Below, in pieces: positions 1 to 9,110 of a DNA stretch of 34,173 nt. A model generated the notes under the pieces. That model did not search any database and was not told the origin of the DNA. It saw nothing but the letters and a program-made list of their open reading frames with translations. Position 1 is the stretch's first letter, and each line of letters opens with the position of its first letter. Source of the stretch: Zygnema cylindricum (Eukaryota > Streptophyta > Zygnematophyceae > Zygnematales > Zygnemataceae); NCBI GenBank assembly GCA_037447655.1, contig JBBHKE010001496.1, positions 202,401-236,573 of the forward strand, read 5' to 3'. A program made the position numbers and the translations under genes.

Positions 1-60
1 CAATGTTTAATGTTTTCATGTTTCTAAAAATTTCATTTCTAAGAGCTGATAACAAAGGAG

Positions 61-170
61 AGTCTCTCCCCCCATCCCCCCCCCCCCCCTCCCTACCCTC
101 CCCCCCTCCCCCTCTCCCTCCCTCCTCCTCTCCCTCTCTCCCCTCCTCCCCAATTTCAAAACTAATATTC
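61..170 (+). repeat. C/T-rich low-complexity tract
   Basis: About 100 bases of C and T only, including a run of about 11 C. It lies in the presumed third intron of TPK or beyond. The remaining 1-352 sequence is A/T-rich and shows no further TPK exon. Confidence 0.8.
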
Positions 171-352
171 TTTCTCAAAAAAAAAAAGTAATTTTCACAA
201 AAAAGTAAAATAGATACCAAATTTGGAAAAAGAAATTTCACATATGACCAAAAAAAAAAAAACATAACTAAAATAAATACCAAAATTTCCAAAATATATT
301 TTCACATCTAATAAATACAATTAAAATGACTGAAATAAATAAATAAAAATAC

Positions 353-425
353 CAGTTTTTTGTAATATTCCAAGACTTCGGGTCGTATCGAATCCAAATC
401 TCCGATAATCACATCGGGAATATAT
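353..425 (-). CDS. TPK: TPK exon 3 (GDLDS motif)
   Basis: The acceptor is a run of about 18 T followed by AAG; the donor is CTG|GTATTT. The exon encodes residues 81-104, YIPDVIIGDLDSIRPEVLEY then YKKL, with the conserved GDxDS and IRPEV of the family. It ends in phase 0. Confidence 0.9.
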
Positions 426-1514
426 CTTAAAAAAAAAAAAAAAAAAACCTCCAAAACCCCAGAAAAATTGAATTGTAATTTTTAAGGTTCTTAAATGTTT
501 TTACAATGCTTTATTTTGCAAATATTTGCGGGAAAAACAAAACAACATTTGAAAAAATAACAAAAAAGTACAAAAAAAAGGTACAAAATTAGAAAAAGTT
601 CAAAAAAAAAAAAAAAAAAAAAAAAAAAAGACAAACAAATAAATCAACGAATAAAAAATGTACCTCATTCGAATAACATTTTTGTCTTCTTGTGGATAAA
701 AAATGGGAAGTTCGTCGAATAAACGATTGGCTCCCCCATCGGCACAAATCCGAAGTCTGGCTGCTGTAAAATAAAATAAAATAAAATAAATAAATGAATA
801 AAATAAAAATAAAAATAAAATAAATAAATAAGTAAAATAAAAATAAAATATATAAAACAAAAACAAAAACAAAAAAAAATAAAATAAATAAATAAAAATA
901 AAAATAAATGACAAAAGATTTAAACAAATAAAATATAAATATATATATAAAAAAAAGACAAAAAAAAGAACTGGTTTTATAAAACATTCCCAAGAATACG
1001 TACGAGGTTTTTCGCGAAAAAGAAAAAAAAGGGAGAGAGAGAGGGAGAAAGAGAGAGAGAGAGAGAGAGAGGGAAAAGAGAAATGGTTTTAAAGGTCGAA
1101 AAAAAAGGGCTTTGAAAAATGTATTAAAAAGAAGAGTTTAAAAAAAGGCTTTTAAAAAAAAGTTCAAAATGGGATTCAAAAAAAGGCTTCAAAAGAAAGA
1201 ATTAAAAAAAGGCTTATGACCAAAAGGGTGTCAAAAAAAGGTTTAAAAAAAAAGGGGGTTAAAAAAAGGGGGGCTTTAAAAAAGGGGTTTTACAAAAGGG
1301 GTTTTAAAAAAGGGGTTTGAAAAAGAGGTTAAAAAAAAAGGATTTAAAAAAAAAGGGAACAGAAATTAAACTCACTCTGGCTCCACAAATCTGAAATAAA
1401 AGGGGGTAAAGTATAATTTAGTACAATAAGTACAAAATTATTTTTAGGGTTTTGCAATTTTGATTCCTCGCTGAAAAAAAAATCGGTGACGTGTTTTTGA
1501 ACCTCCGAAGACAT
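353..1514 (-). CDS. TPK: Thiamin pyrophosphokinase, 5' three coding exons (partial)
   Basis: Thiamin pyrophosphokinase transfers pyrophosphate from ATP to thiamin to make thiamin diphosphate, normally in the cytosol. Model: join of 1514-1376, 763-664 and 425-353, giving 104 codons. Residues 27-46 (FVLIVLNYTLPPFISDLWSQ) match the first strand of the catalytic domain. Residues 53-59 are CADGGAN, followed by RLFDELP, the family signature. Residues 84-92 are DVIIGDLDS, the second acidic motif thought to bind Mg-ATP. The two introns are GT-AG and reading frame is kept across both (phases 1 and 2). Plant enzymes are roughly 260 residues, so about 60% of the protein should lie beyond the left edge; I found no fourth exon in 1-352. 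The start ATG at 1514 is the first in frame and sits just after a telo-box-like AACCCTAA. The family call is from recognised motifs; the exact start is inferred. Confidence 0.92.
600..628 (+). repeat. Poly-A run in TPK intron 2
   Basis: An uninterrupted run of A close to 29 bases. On the coding strand it is a T run in the intron between TPK exons 2 and 3. Its true length may be uncertain in any assembly. Confidence 0.85.
664..763 (-). CDS. TPK: TPK exon 2 (CADGGAN motif)
   Basis: The acceptor is TTTTACAG and the donor is ATGAG|GTACAT. The exon encodes residues 47-79 plus two bases of codon 80, including ARLRICADGGANRLFDELP and the acidic YPQEDKN loop. A second CAG three bases inside the exon could give a NAGNAG acceptor, removing one residue. 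Confidence 0.93.
768..958 (+). repeat. AAATA/AAAT microsatellite in TPK intron 1
   Basis: Degenerate repeats of AAAATA and AAATAAATA directly upstream (in gene sense) of the exon 2 acceptor. On the coding strand they form a T-rich tract feeding that acceptor. They create long low-complexity open frames that are not genes. Confidence 0.8.
1029..1078 (+). repeat. GA microsatellite in TPK intron 1
   Basis: GAGAGA tract of about 50 bases with a few G interruptions. Confidence 0.8.
1136..1365 (+). repeat. AAAAAAGGGGTTT-type minisatellite in TPK intron 1
   Basis: Successive short units such as ggcttttaaaaaa, ggggttttaaaaaa and gaggttaaaaaaaa, about 13-20 bases each, run up to the donor of TPK exon 1. 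They look like decayed tandem copies rather than a single microsatellite. Confidence 0.65.
1376..1514 (-). CDS. TPK: TPK exon 1 (46 codons plus 1 base)
   Basis: The exon starts MSSEVQKHVTDFFFSEESKL and ends in SDLWSQ before the donor A|GTGAGTTT. A T9 run encodes the Phe triplet at residues 12-14. The open frame is under 60 codons, so a simple ORF length filter misses it. Confidence 0.88.
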
Positions 1515-1516
1515 TT

Positions 1517-1524
1517 TTAGGGTT
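1517..1524 (-). promoter_or_regulatory. Telo-box-like AACCCTAA just 5' of the TPK start
   Basis: On the minus strand AACCCTAA lies two bases upstream of the ATG, in the expected 5' untranslated region. Telo-boxes (AAACCCTAA) are known plant promoter and 5' UTR elements of housekeeping genes. A function here is inferred. Confidence 0.35.
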
Positions 1525-1738
1525 CAAAAAAATTATAAAATATGTTTTTTTCTTCTTTTTTTTCTCTTTTTTTCGTTATATTCGTTGTATACTCCCGGAT
1601 AGTCGGAAAATACTCTCGAAATATAATATTTATTGGAATATTTATTGGGTACTTCTTTTTTTTTCTTTATGATTTGTAATAAAATCCCAAATGGTCGGAA
1701 AAGAAATAAAAGTCGAGGGTCGATGATAGATTTTCCCT

Positions 1739-2580
1739 GAGAGGAGAGAGGAGATACAAAGAAGAGAGAGAAACATGGGATAGAAACAGGAGAGAGAAAA
1801 GAGGAGAGAAAAGAGGAGAGAAAGAGGAGAGAGAAACCAGAGAGAAAGGGGAGAAAGAAAGAGGAGAGTGAAAGAGGAGACAGAGAAAGAGAGGAGAGGA
1901 AAGATGAAAGAGGTGAGGGAGCAGGAGAGGAGAGTGGAGGAAAGAGGAGAGAGGTGGAAGAGGAGAGAGCAGGGAAGAGAGAAGAGAGTGGAGAGTTAGA
2001 GAGCGAAAAGAGGAGGGAGGAAGAAAGAGCAGATCGAGAACGAGAGATGAGAGATGAGAGGAGAGAGGAGAGAGAGAGAGGAAAAATAGGAGGGAGAAGG
2101 GAGGAAAAAAGAGGAGAAGAGGAAAGAGGAGAACAGAGGAAAGGATAGAGCGGAAAAAAGAGGAGAGAGAGAGCAGGGAGAGGAAAGAGGATGGAGAAGA
2201 AAAAGAGGGGTCAGAGGAGGAAATAAGAGGAGAGAGGAGGAAAGAGGAGAGAGGAGGAAAGAGGAGAGAGAGGAGTGAGGCGAGAGGAGAAAAGAGGAGA
2301 GAAAAGGAGAAAGGAGAGAGAGGCGGAAAGAGGAGTGAAGTGGAGAGTGGAGAGGAGGAAAGGGAAAAGAGGTGGGGAGGGGAGGAGAGGAGAGGAGGGA
2401 AGAGAAGAGGAAAGAAGAAGAAAGAGGAGGACAAAGGAGGAAACAGGATAGAGGCGAGAGGAAAGAGGGGGGGAGAGGAGGAAGAAAGAAGAGAGTAGAA
2501 TTGAGGGAAAAAAAAAGGACAGGGGGCAAGGGTAGGAAGAAAGAAGGGAGGGGAAAGAAAACGAGACAAGTAGGGGTAAG
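1739..2580 (+). repeat. 840-base homopurine tract upstream of TPK
   Basis: The + strand is almost entirely A and G (units such as GAGGAGAGA and GAAAGAG) with isolated T or C. It begins about 225 bases upstream of the TPK start. Long open frames in both directions here are low-complexity artefacts. Such homopurine-homopyrimidine DNA can adopt triplex (H-DNA) structure; a promoter role is inference only. Confidence 0.9.
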
Positions 2581-3504
2581 CTAAAGAGAAAAATCGGAAA
2601 TATTTTTAAGAAAATCTCCTATAAAATTTTGATTATTTACTTAAAAATAGCTGAATTAATAAAAAAAAAAAAGCTTGATAAATTTCAGTCATATTTTTTA
2701 TCAATTTGATACCATTGTTCACATTTCCAGACAATTAAACAATTCGTATATTTTTTTTATATAGTAATTTAAAATATCGAACATTTGTTTTTAAGTTTTT
2801 TATTTTGTACTACAAATTTCCTAAATTATTGTTAAATTTTTTATATTTTGTGCTTTGAATTTTTCAAATGAATGTATTAAAGTTGACATAACCATATTTA
2901 AATATTTATTTATTTGCCGATTGTGTACTTATAACACCAAATTTACCCTAAACTTACCCAAATTTACCCTAATTTTAATATAATAAAATGGACTTATTTG
3001 CATTCATGTTAACATTTTTTCAAATCAATGTGCGTAAAATGTTTCAATTATATCATTCAAAGTAACCACATTTTTCATTTTCTGTCTTTAGTTTAAACAT
3101 TTCTTCGTAACTGTCAAAAAAAAAAATCATAATTCTAGTCATTGTTTAAACATTTTTAATATCAAAGAAAAAAATTATCATAATTCTAGACATTAATTTT
3201 ATTTATTATTTATTCATTATTTTAAAAACAATGTTGAAATTAATCCAATGTCCATAATTTATCTATTTGGGTATTTATTTATCGTCTAATTCGTCATAAA
3301 TTTGGACAATTTAACATCAAAATAACAAATTTGAGGTAAGAAAATCGAAAATGTTGAAAGAAAATTTGTCCAAAAGGAACTCAACTTATATTTTTTTAAT
3401 TGGATTGTTTTTCAATTTTTGACTGGATTGAATAGTTAAAAGACTCAACATTTTTCCTAATTTTGGATAATGTAAGGTCAAAAAATTGACATTTTAAAGT
3501 CATG
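2581..3504. other. AT-rich intergenic DNA, no gene seen
   Basis: Very AT-rich with many short T and A runs. One local duplication is visible: the ~24-base string around TCATAATTCTAG at 3127 recurs at 3178. There is also a small cluster of AAATTTACCCTAA-like words near 2938-2980. No coding homology was recognised. Confidence 0.6.
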
Positions 3505-3950
3505 GTTAGCAAAAAAAATATTAAATTCACGGTATTTAAATGTCATGAGATGCGATGGTTGGAGATTTTTTAAGGGTTTTTCATTAATTTTCTGAGCTTT
3601 TTCGGGTTTTTAAAGGGGTTATTTTTGCAGCAAAAAAAACAGTATGTGATATTCAAATGTTATGAAATGCCTATCTTTTGAGTTTTTTTATGGATTTCAA
3701 GACTTTTTGGGCATTTTTTGGGCATTTTTTGGGATTTTTCAGAGTTAAATTTCAAGAAAAAACTAAATTCACCATATTTTAGGGTTTTTGAAGGGTTTCT
3801 TTTGCAGCAAAACAAACAGTATATGATGTTGAAATGTTATGAAATGCCAATTTTCGAGTACTTTTATGGATTTTTATACTTTTTTTTTACATTTTAAGGG
3901 TTTTTTCAAGGTTTTTTTTTCAAGAAAAAACTAAATTCTCCATGTTAAGA
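3505..3950 (+). repeat. Tandem repeat, ~120-180-base units, with acceptor-like TTTTGCAG starts
   Basis: Three diverged copies. Units beginning near 3627 and 3806 both start TTTTGCAGCAAAA, continue with an ACAGTATRTGAT-like word, then AAATGTTATGAAATGCC, then a T-rich stretch with TTTATGGATTT. An older copy near 3507 has AAATGTCATGAGATGCG. The layout resembles the junction echoes in the BSK introns, but I found no exon that would be their source. Confidence 0.65.
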
Positions 3951-4167
3951 AGTGTTGTAAAACAAAATTCATAAAAAGTTTTCTTGAAATTGCAACAACT
4001 TTCAAGTTCTTACCTCAAAACAGGAAAAAAAAAAAAAAACTTTGCTTCTCGTACATGGAATATAGACCTAAAAATAAAATCCGCTCCTTTGGTTTTCAAT
4101 GTCGTACCTTTTACCTTTTTTTCTCTTTTAAATTCCGTGCGTTTTTCTTCAATCTTTCATCAAAAGT

Positions 4168-4330
4168 ATTGTCAAGGTTTAAGGGCAATTTCGCATGTAA
4201 CCGAAACTTAGTCTTGCTACTTTGTTTTTTAGCGAAGATTTTCCGTACAGCTTTCAGAGCATTCGGATGTAAACGCAAATAACTTGTCACTTAAAAAAGT
4301 GACTTACGTAGACGTGTACGAAAAATTGTG
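4168..4330 (+). mobile_element. Fragment of the long inverted-repeat element family
   Basis: The stretch TTTAAGGG..GCATGTAACCGA..CTTAG..TTTTTTAGCGAAGATTTTCCGTAC resembles the left end of the elements at 9919 and 12741. No matching right end was found, so it is called a remnant. Confidence 0.4.
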
Positions 4331-4406
4331 ACAGATGAAGTGGTACATAAAATGAGGCGAAACTTCCACTCGGCTGCAATTTGATGCGTTTCTCCGCACG
4401 CTGTAC

Positions 4407-4551
4407 AATTTTTGAGACTTCGTAATATCCGTACGCCACATTGTCGACGTGTCGAAACCCTAAAATACCTTTCGCTGTTAATTTTTGTGACTTCATAATG
4501 TCCGTACGCCACATTGTCGACGTGTCGAAACCCTAAAATACCTTTCGCTGT
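4407..4551 (+). repeat. Two-copy 73-base tandem repeat
   Basis: AATTTTTGAGACTTCGTAAT starts the first unit at 4407, and its near copy starts at 4480. The core CCGTACGCCACATTGTCGAC is identical in both. Each unit carries CGAAACCCTAAAA, a telo-box-like word. Confidence 0.9.
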
Positions 4552-4585
4552 CGCACAGAATTTGCGGTTTCGTTTATCGTCTTGC

Positions 4586-4605
4586 CACCTGCCGACAGGT
4601 GGCCA
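4586..4605. repeat. Short inverted repeat (hairpin)
   Basis: GCCACCTGCCGACAGGTGGC is a near-perfect palindrome with eight-base arms. No T run follows, so it is not called a terminator. Confidence 0.6.
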
Positions 4606-5092
4606 ATATTTTTCATACGCCGTATGTGTGAAGACACGTGTGTTTGAGAGAGACGGCCCCTGTACGGATCAGCGCACGCAAAACATTACGCACTAAAACA
4701 TTGCGCACAGGCTGGAAACGTGCAGTGTGTTTTTTTCATAGTTGTTCAAAACGTATTTTAATAACCCGAAATTTGAAGAAGACGCCCGTACAAAATTTGA
4801 ACTCACGGCGCTCAAATAGTGTGACGCCGCAACGTCTCTTTTTGGAAATATTTGTAGACGTCACATTATTTTCCCGTACAATCCATGTACATTCTGTTCG
4901 GTTTACTGAACAGAAAGTACGGATACGTGCATCGATTTTTTTTGTAAACTACCGTACAGTTTCCGTAAAAAATCTAACAGTTACAGTATTTGGTTTATTA
5001 GTTGCCGTAATATTGCAGTTTCAGTTTACAGTAGACGTTTTTTTGCGTATTTTTCAAAAGTCACGTACAATACGTAGAAACTGGAAAAAAAT
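4606..5092. other. GTAC-rich sequence, no recognised gene
   Basis: Open frames here (for example 4638-5231) show no family resemblance. GTAC and CCGTACA words recur every few tens of bases, as in the rest of the 4400-14302 block. Confidence 0.5.
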
Positions 5093-5100
5093 GAAAAAAT

Positions 5101-5922
5101 TAGTGTTGTGTATCGGTAAAAAACTTATCGCGATAACACCGATACCGATAGTTATCGTTATCGAACGGTCAGCGGTCCCGATATATTTGTACTTTCTGTA
5201 CTTTCTGTCCGGAATGCTTTCTGTCCGGTAAACTGAACGGAAATTTACGTGAAATGTACGGCTTTTTACGGGAAATGTACGGAATTTGACGAAAAAATAC
5301 GTTGCACTTTGTAGTACTTTTTGGGCGGTTAACTGTACATAAATTTGACGGGAATGTACGGAATTGTACCGATAAACTGAATATCATGAAACGGTAAAAA
5401 GACGGCGTACTCAAAGTACAACGGATGCAGAATAACATTATGCGCGCGGCTAGAATCGAACGGACGACATTCAATGATAAAATAAGAGCGGACGGTCAGC
5501 GTGAGCGCCGACATCTCAGAATGGCTTTTTTGGCGGCTTTGGCCAAAAAAGTCGACGGATTGACACGTGGCAGGTTTGTAGTGGATCTCAAAAAAGAAAG
5601 GGACAAAGCCACGGCGTCGTATGTGGAAGGTACATCGCTTTAACTGGAGCCGTACTAAAGCCGTACATATATTATGTCGGCTAATGTCGGGGGAATAAGA
5701 CGTACATATGAGTGTACATGCCGTACATTTATCTGTACGGTTCGTACAGTTATCGCCGATAGTTATCGTTATCGGCATTATCGCCGATAAGTAGCCGATA
5801 TTATCGGCTACTTATCGGCGATAAGACCGATAGCGATATATTGTACCAATATATCGATTATCGGGTCCCCGAAAAATGGCCCATATCGGTTATCGGAAAA
5901 TCCTTACCGATACACAACACTA
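5101..5922. mobile_element. hAT-like non-autonomous element, family 1, with unique insert
   Basis: Terminal inverted repeats are TAGTGTTGTGTATCGGTAA at the left and TTACCGATACACAACACTA at the right. An exact 8-base target duplication, GAAAAAAT, lies at 5093-5100 and 5923-5930; 8-base duplications are typical of the hAT superfamily. Many TATCGG/CCGATA words crowd both subterminal regions, as expected for transposase-binding repeats. The middle (about 5400-5645) is different: GC-richer and coding-like, with an open frame at 5425-5643 (72 codons, charged C-terminal half) that I do not recognise. It may be captured host sequence. No transposase is present. Confidence 0.9.
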
Positions 5923-5958
5923 GAAAAAATCCACGTATTGAACAACTAGGGTTTTTTT

Positions 5959-6464
5959 CATAGTTCAAAAGTAGGCGTTTTTATGGTAGGCCTTTGGTAG
6001 GCGCACAAAAATTGGCACAAAACTTGCGTATAGTTGGCATACTGTATGTGTGTGCGTTTGTGCACACTTTTGTACGAACGTACGAACCTGACGTATGATC
6101 ATAGTACAGCGCACCGCCGCTGGACGAAATTTCAGCGAACTGACACAGTGTAGGATAAGTTGTGTTATGGGCTTTTCATGTGATCTTCTTACATCACTAC
6201 TTTGATCAGCGACCGTCCGATCGTCCAAATCTGACGGTTTAAATAAAAAATACCTCAAAACTCACAAAATTTATTTTTTAGTCCGAATGTTTTTCAAAAT
6301 TTAGACATGACGTTTAATTCTCTATCGATCGATGTGCAACTCAACCCTGATACTATTTTTTTTCATTTTGCGACCAATACAATATGGGTCTTAAGGTCAT
6401 ATTGTATGTTTTACATACAATAGGCATATTGTATGGGCCTGCTTTCACCTACTTTTGAACTATG
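5959..6464. mobile_element. hAT-like non-autonomous element, family 2, long copy
   Basis: Terminal inverted repeats are CATAGTTCAAAAGTAGGCG and the reverse form CACCTACTTTTGAACTATG. The flanks carry the 8-base duplication GTTTTTTT (5951-5958 and 6465-6472), although the T-rich flank weakens that evidence. It shares the AAGTTGTGTTATGGGCTTTT and GACCGTCCGATCGTCC segments with the shorter copy at 8442. It carries no transposase. Confidence 0.85.
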
Positions 6465-6790
6465 GTTTTTTTTTTGGTACTCCGCGCATAAAAATTGTAA
6501 AAAAACTTCAGACACGTGCGAATGCCTATTCGCTCACCTTATTGGACTTTATTTCAAATCACCTCGCGAGGTGATTTGATGTAAAGTTTGAACATGTGTT
6601 GAAAGGACGCGAAAGTGGGTCGAAATGCGCTAAACGACAAATTGTATCACGCTATACGACAAACAGCTGTACGTATACAGTTTAAGAGTAGCGCAACTTG
6701 TACGGTGGTACTTTCTATTTTTTGGTACGGCTGCGGATTTTCTCGTTTTTTTCTAAGTTATGGAGGAAAACGACAGAAAATAACTGTAAC
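6465..6790. other. Unassigned GTAC-rich spacer
   Basis: Contains the perfect palindrome ATCACCTCGCGAGGTGAT near 6558 and the word TGGGTCGAAATGCG. Similar pieces occur inside the long inverted-repeat elements, so this is probably older element debris. No gene recognised. Confidence 0.4.
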
Positions 6791-7753
6791 TTTGCGTACG
6801 TCCCCATGTAAGTGATACTTTGAAAAAGTATTTTGTACTGAAGTGAAGTGTTTCGTACTACTTTGAAAAGCGTCCCTATGTGCGAAAATGGAATCGGAAC
6901 TTTGAAATGTGACGGGTGTAGACGTAAGTACAACTTTGTGACGGTTGACGACGACTACGAAATTGTTGACGCCAACAAAAATAGCGACAGTTGTAGACGT
7001 CTACAATTTTGTAATTTTGTGACATGGCAGATGTTTAGGGTTTTGTAACATTGTAACGTCACGCTCACTTGTGACGTCACAGATTCAAGAACTTTCTGCC
7101 ATGGATACCCGATTTCGTTTTCTCAACCCTTTTAGCTCTACTTACCATAAAAATATACATAAAGGTAGTCAAAATAATTATTTTTCAAATATTTTTAATT
7201 TCATACCAGTTTTGTCGTGCCTTATTCTAAAAAGTGTGAGATAAAAGTGATAGTGTGGGAGGGAGAGGGGAGAGGCGACGACGATGCAAAATTCTACAGA
7301 GGACCCATGAATGAAATTGGAGGTCCGAGACCCCTGCATATTTTTTTCCGTACATCCTCGTTTTTTTCATACATGCACGTGACGGGCAGGGAGAAAAATA
7401 GAGAGTACTCTCCCTTGTCCTAAAATTTTCCTACTCGTGTGGCGCGTGCGTGGGTCATTTTTCATTCGTTGTTTGGGCGGTACTTTCCCTAAAATCAGGT
7501 CGCGAGGTGATTTTTTATGAATTTTTCGACGGGCTGGATTCTCGTGCCCGAGGGTCGAATAAAGGAAAATGCCAAAATGCGTCCACATGGCGACAAACAT
7601 GAAGTACATTCAAAGTATCGACTTGAGGTTTGCTGTACTTTTAAAGAATTTATTTTTTTTGTACGGCTAAAGTTTTTATCGTACGGAACTGCGTTTTCGG
7701 TGAAAATGACAGATTAAAGTCGATACTTTAATACATGGGGACATACCCTTTAG
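6791..7753 (-). mobile_element. Long inverted-repeat element, subfamily B, copy 1
   Basis: The left end has CGTACGTCCCCATGTA and the right end TACATGGGGACATACCCTT. Read in reverse it is collinear with the element at 22494-23445: both hold CGAATGAAAAATGACCCA, a CATACATGCACG-type segment, paired TGACGTCA words and TGTAGACGTCTAC. There is no transposase. No clear target duplication was found, so the superfamily is not settled; Mutator-like is possible because of the long termini. Confidence 0.75.
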
Positions 7754-7823
7754 CACATGCGAAAATACCCTAAGATTTAAAAAGCTGTCACTGGATGGAC
7801 AAAAACGTACGGTACAGGAAGTA

Positions 7824-8324
7824 CACCGCAAATCGTAATTAGAGTAAATTACTCTAATTCGGTCGCTCGAAATTTGGACTTTATTACATGAAATAAAGTA
7901 AATGATTCTATTTTTTTCATTATTCTATTTAAGGTAAAGTTTAATTAGCATTTTTAATTGTAATATAGATTCCTTTTAAACAGTGTGGAGTACGGACAAC
8001 CTCCGACCGTGCATAATTGTACTTTATTAAGTAAAAAAGTACAAATAATGATTTAATACAAGCCATTATCATGTAACTGCGTTTTAACAAACCACGTAGT
8101 GCAAACGTCACTGTGACGATAAATTGTACGTTTTGCCAAATTATGTACGAATACCTTATTTACAGTATAAGATATTAGCGTGCCAAATTAGAGTACTTAA
8201 ATAAATTATAGTAAACTTCATAGTTGAAACAGCTCTATCACATAAATTAGCGTTCATTACTCTAATTTTTTTTTTTAGTTTTTGTACTCTACTTTTTTCA
8301 TTAGTCTAATTACGATTCACAGTG
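7824..8324. mobile_element. TA-flanked MITE, family 3, long copy
   Basis: Starts CACCGCAAATCGTAATTAG and ends CTAATTACGATTCACAGTG, with TA on both sides (7822-7823 and 8325-8326). A TA duplication fits Tc1/mariner-type elements. The interior is AT-rich with repeated ATTAGAGTAA-like words and no open frame of note. Confidence 0.82.
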
Positions 8325-8335
8325 TACTGAACATG

Positions 8336-8400
8336 TACGTTACGATAAATAAAATTACAAGTACGGTAAATAAAAATACAGGTACGGTAAAGAAGTAAAG
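8336..8400 (+). repeat. TACGGTAAATAAA short tandem repeat
   Basis: Three diverged units of about 23 bases, each with GTACGGTAAATAAAA or GTACGTTACGATAAAT. A related array lies at 8965-9110. Confidence 0.7.
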
Positions 8401-8441
8401 ACCAGTCCACGTAAGGCAAAGGTGTAAAGCAATGAATAAAG

Positions 8442-8719
8442 CATAGTTCAAAAGTAGGCGCTTTTATGGTATGCCTTTGGTCGGCGCCTTTATCGTAAGT
8501 TGTGTTATGGGCTTTTCATGTGATTTTCTTATATCGCTACTTTGATCATCGACCGTCCGATCGTCCGAATTTGACGGTGTAAATATTTTTTTTTGGTTCG
8601 AATGTTTTAATTGGTCCGAATAGGTCCGAATACAATATGGGTCTTAAGGTCATATTGTATGTTTTGCATACAATAGGCATATATTGTATGGGCCTACTTT
8701 CACCTACTTTTGAACTATG
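8442..8719. mobile_element. hAT-like non-autonomous element, family 2, short copy
   Basis: Has the same terminal repeats as the element at 5959. The flanks are GAATAAAG (8434-8441) and GACTAAAG (8720-8727), an 8-base duplication with one mismatch. It differs from the long copy by loss of internal sequence. Confidence 0.9.
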
Positions 8720-8729
8720 GACTAAAGTA

Positions 8730-8948
8730 CACCGTGTCTCTTTATTAGTGTTGATGGTTTTTTTTTCTAACCTAAAACATAATTTCTCCTTGCACAGTCG
8801 TCAGATTATTAATCTAACGGTGTCGATTGAAAATTGTGATTCTAACCTTTCGATTGGCGGTCTCCTACCGAAAATCGGATAAGTGTGTACGGAGAAAATA
8901 TGTTTTAAGAGGTGAAAAAAACTTTTTGCACTAATAGCGATACACGTG
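8730..8948. mobile_element. TA-flanked MITE, family 3, short copy
   Basis: CACCGTGTCTCTTTATTAG at the left and CACTAATAGCGATACACGTG at the right, with TA on each side. The interior matches the copy at 12090 (CTTTCGATTGGCGGTCT, AAGTGTGTACGGA, TATGTTTTAAG). Its left TA abuts the target duplication of the family 2 element. Confidence 0.85.
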
Positions 8949-8964
8949 TAGTATACGCGCGGTA

Positions 8965-9110
8965 AAATTAATAAAATACATGTACGGTATAGTAAATCAA
9001 AGTACATGTACGGCATAGAGAAAAAGAGCACACGTACGAAACAGTAAAAAACAATACACATGCGATACAGTAGAAAACAGTACAGGTACGGTACATCGAA
9101 GTACAGAACG
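8965..9110 (+). repeat. GTACATGTACGGTATAG array
   Basis: About five diverged units of about 27 bases built on AAGTACATGTACGGTATAGTAAA. They overlap in type with the array at 8336. Confidence 0.7.

Noticed and set aside
960-1010. Apparent resemblance of TPK intron 1 to the end of TPK exon 3, as a junction echo
   Set aside because: Only short shared words (ATTCC-AAGA, GTACGA), in the wrong intron and easily due to chance.
1667-2569. 300-codon minus-strand open frame rich in Ser, Leu, Pro and Phe
   Set aside because: It is the translation of the homopurine tract; composition alone removes stops, and there is no domain.
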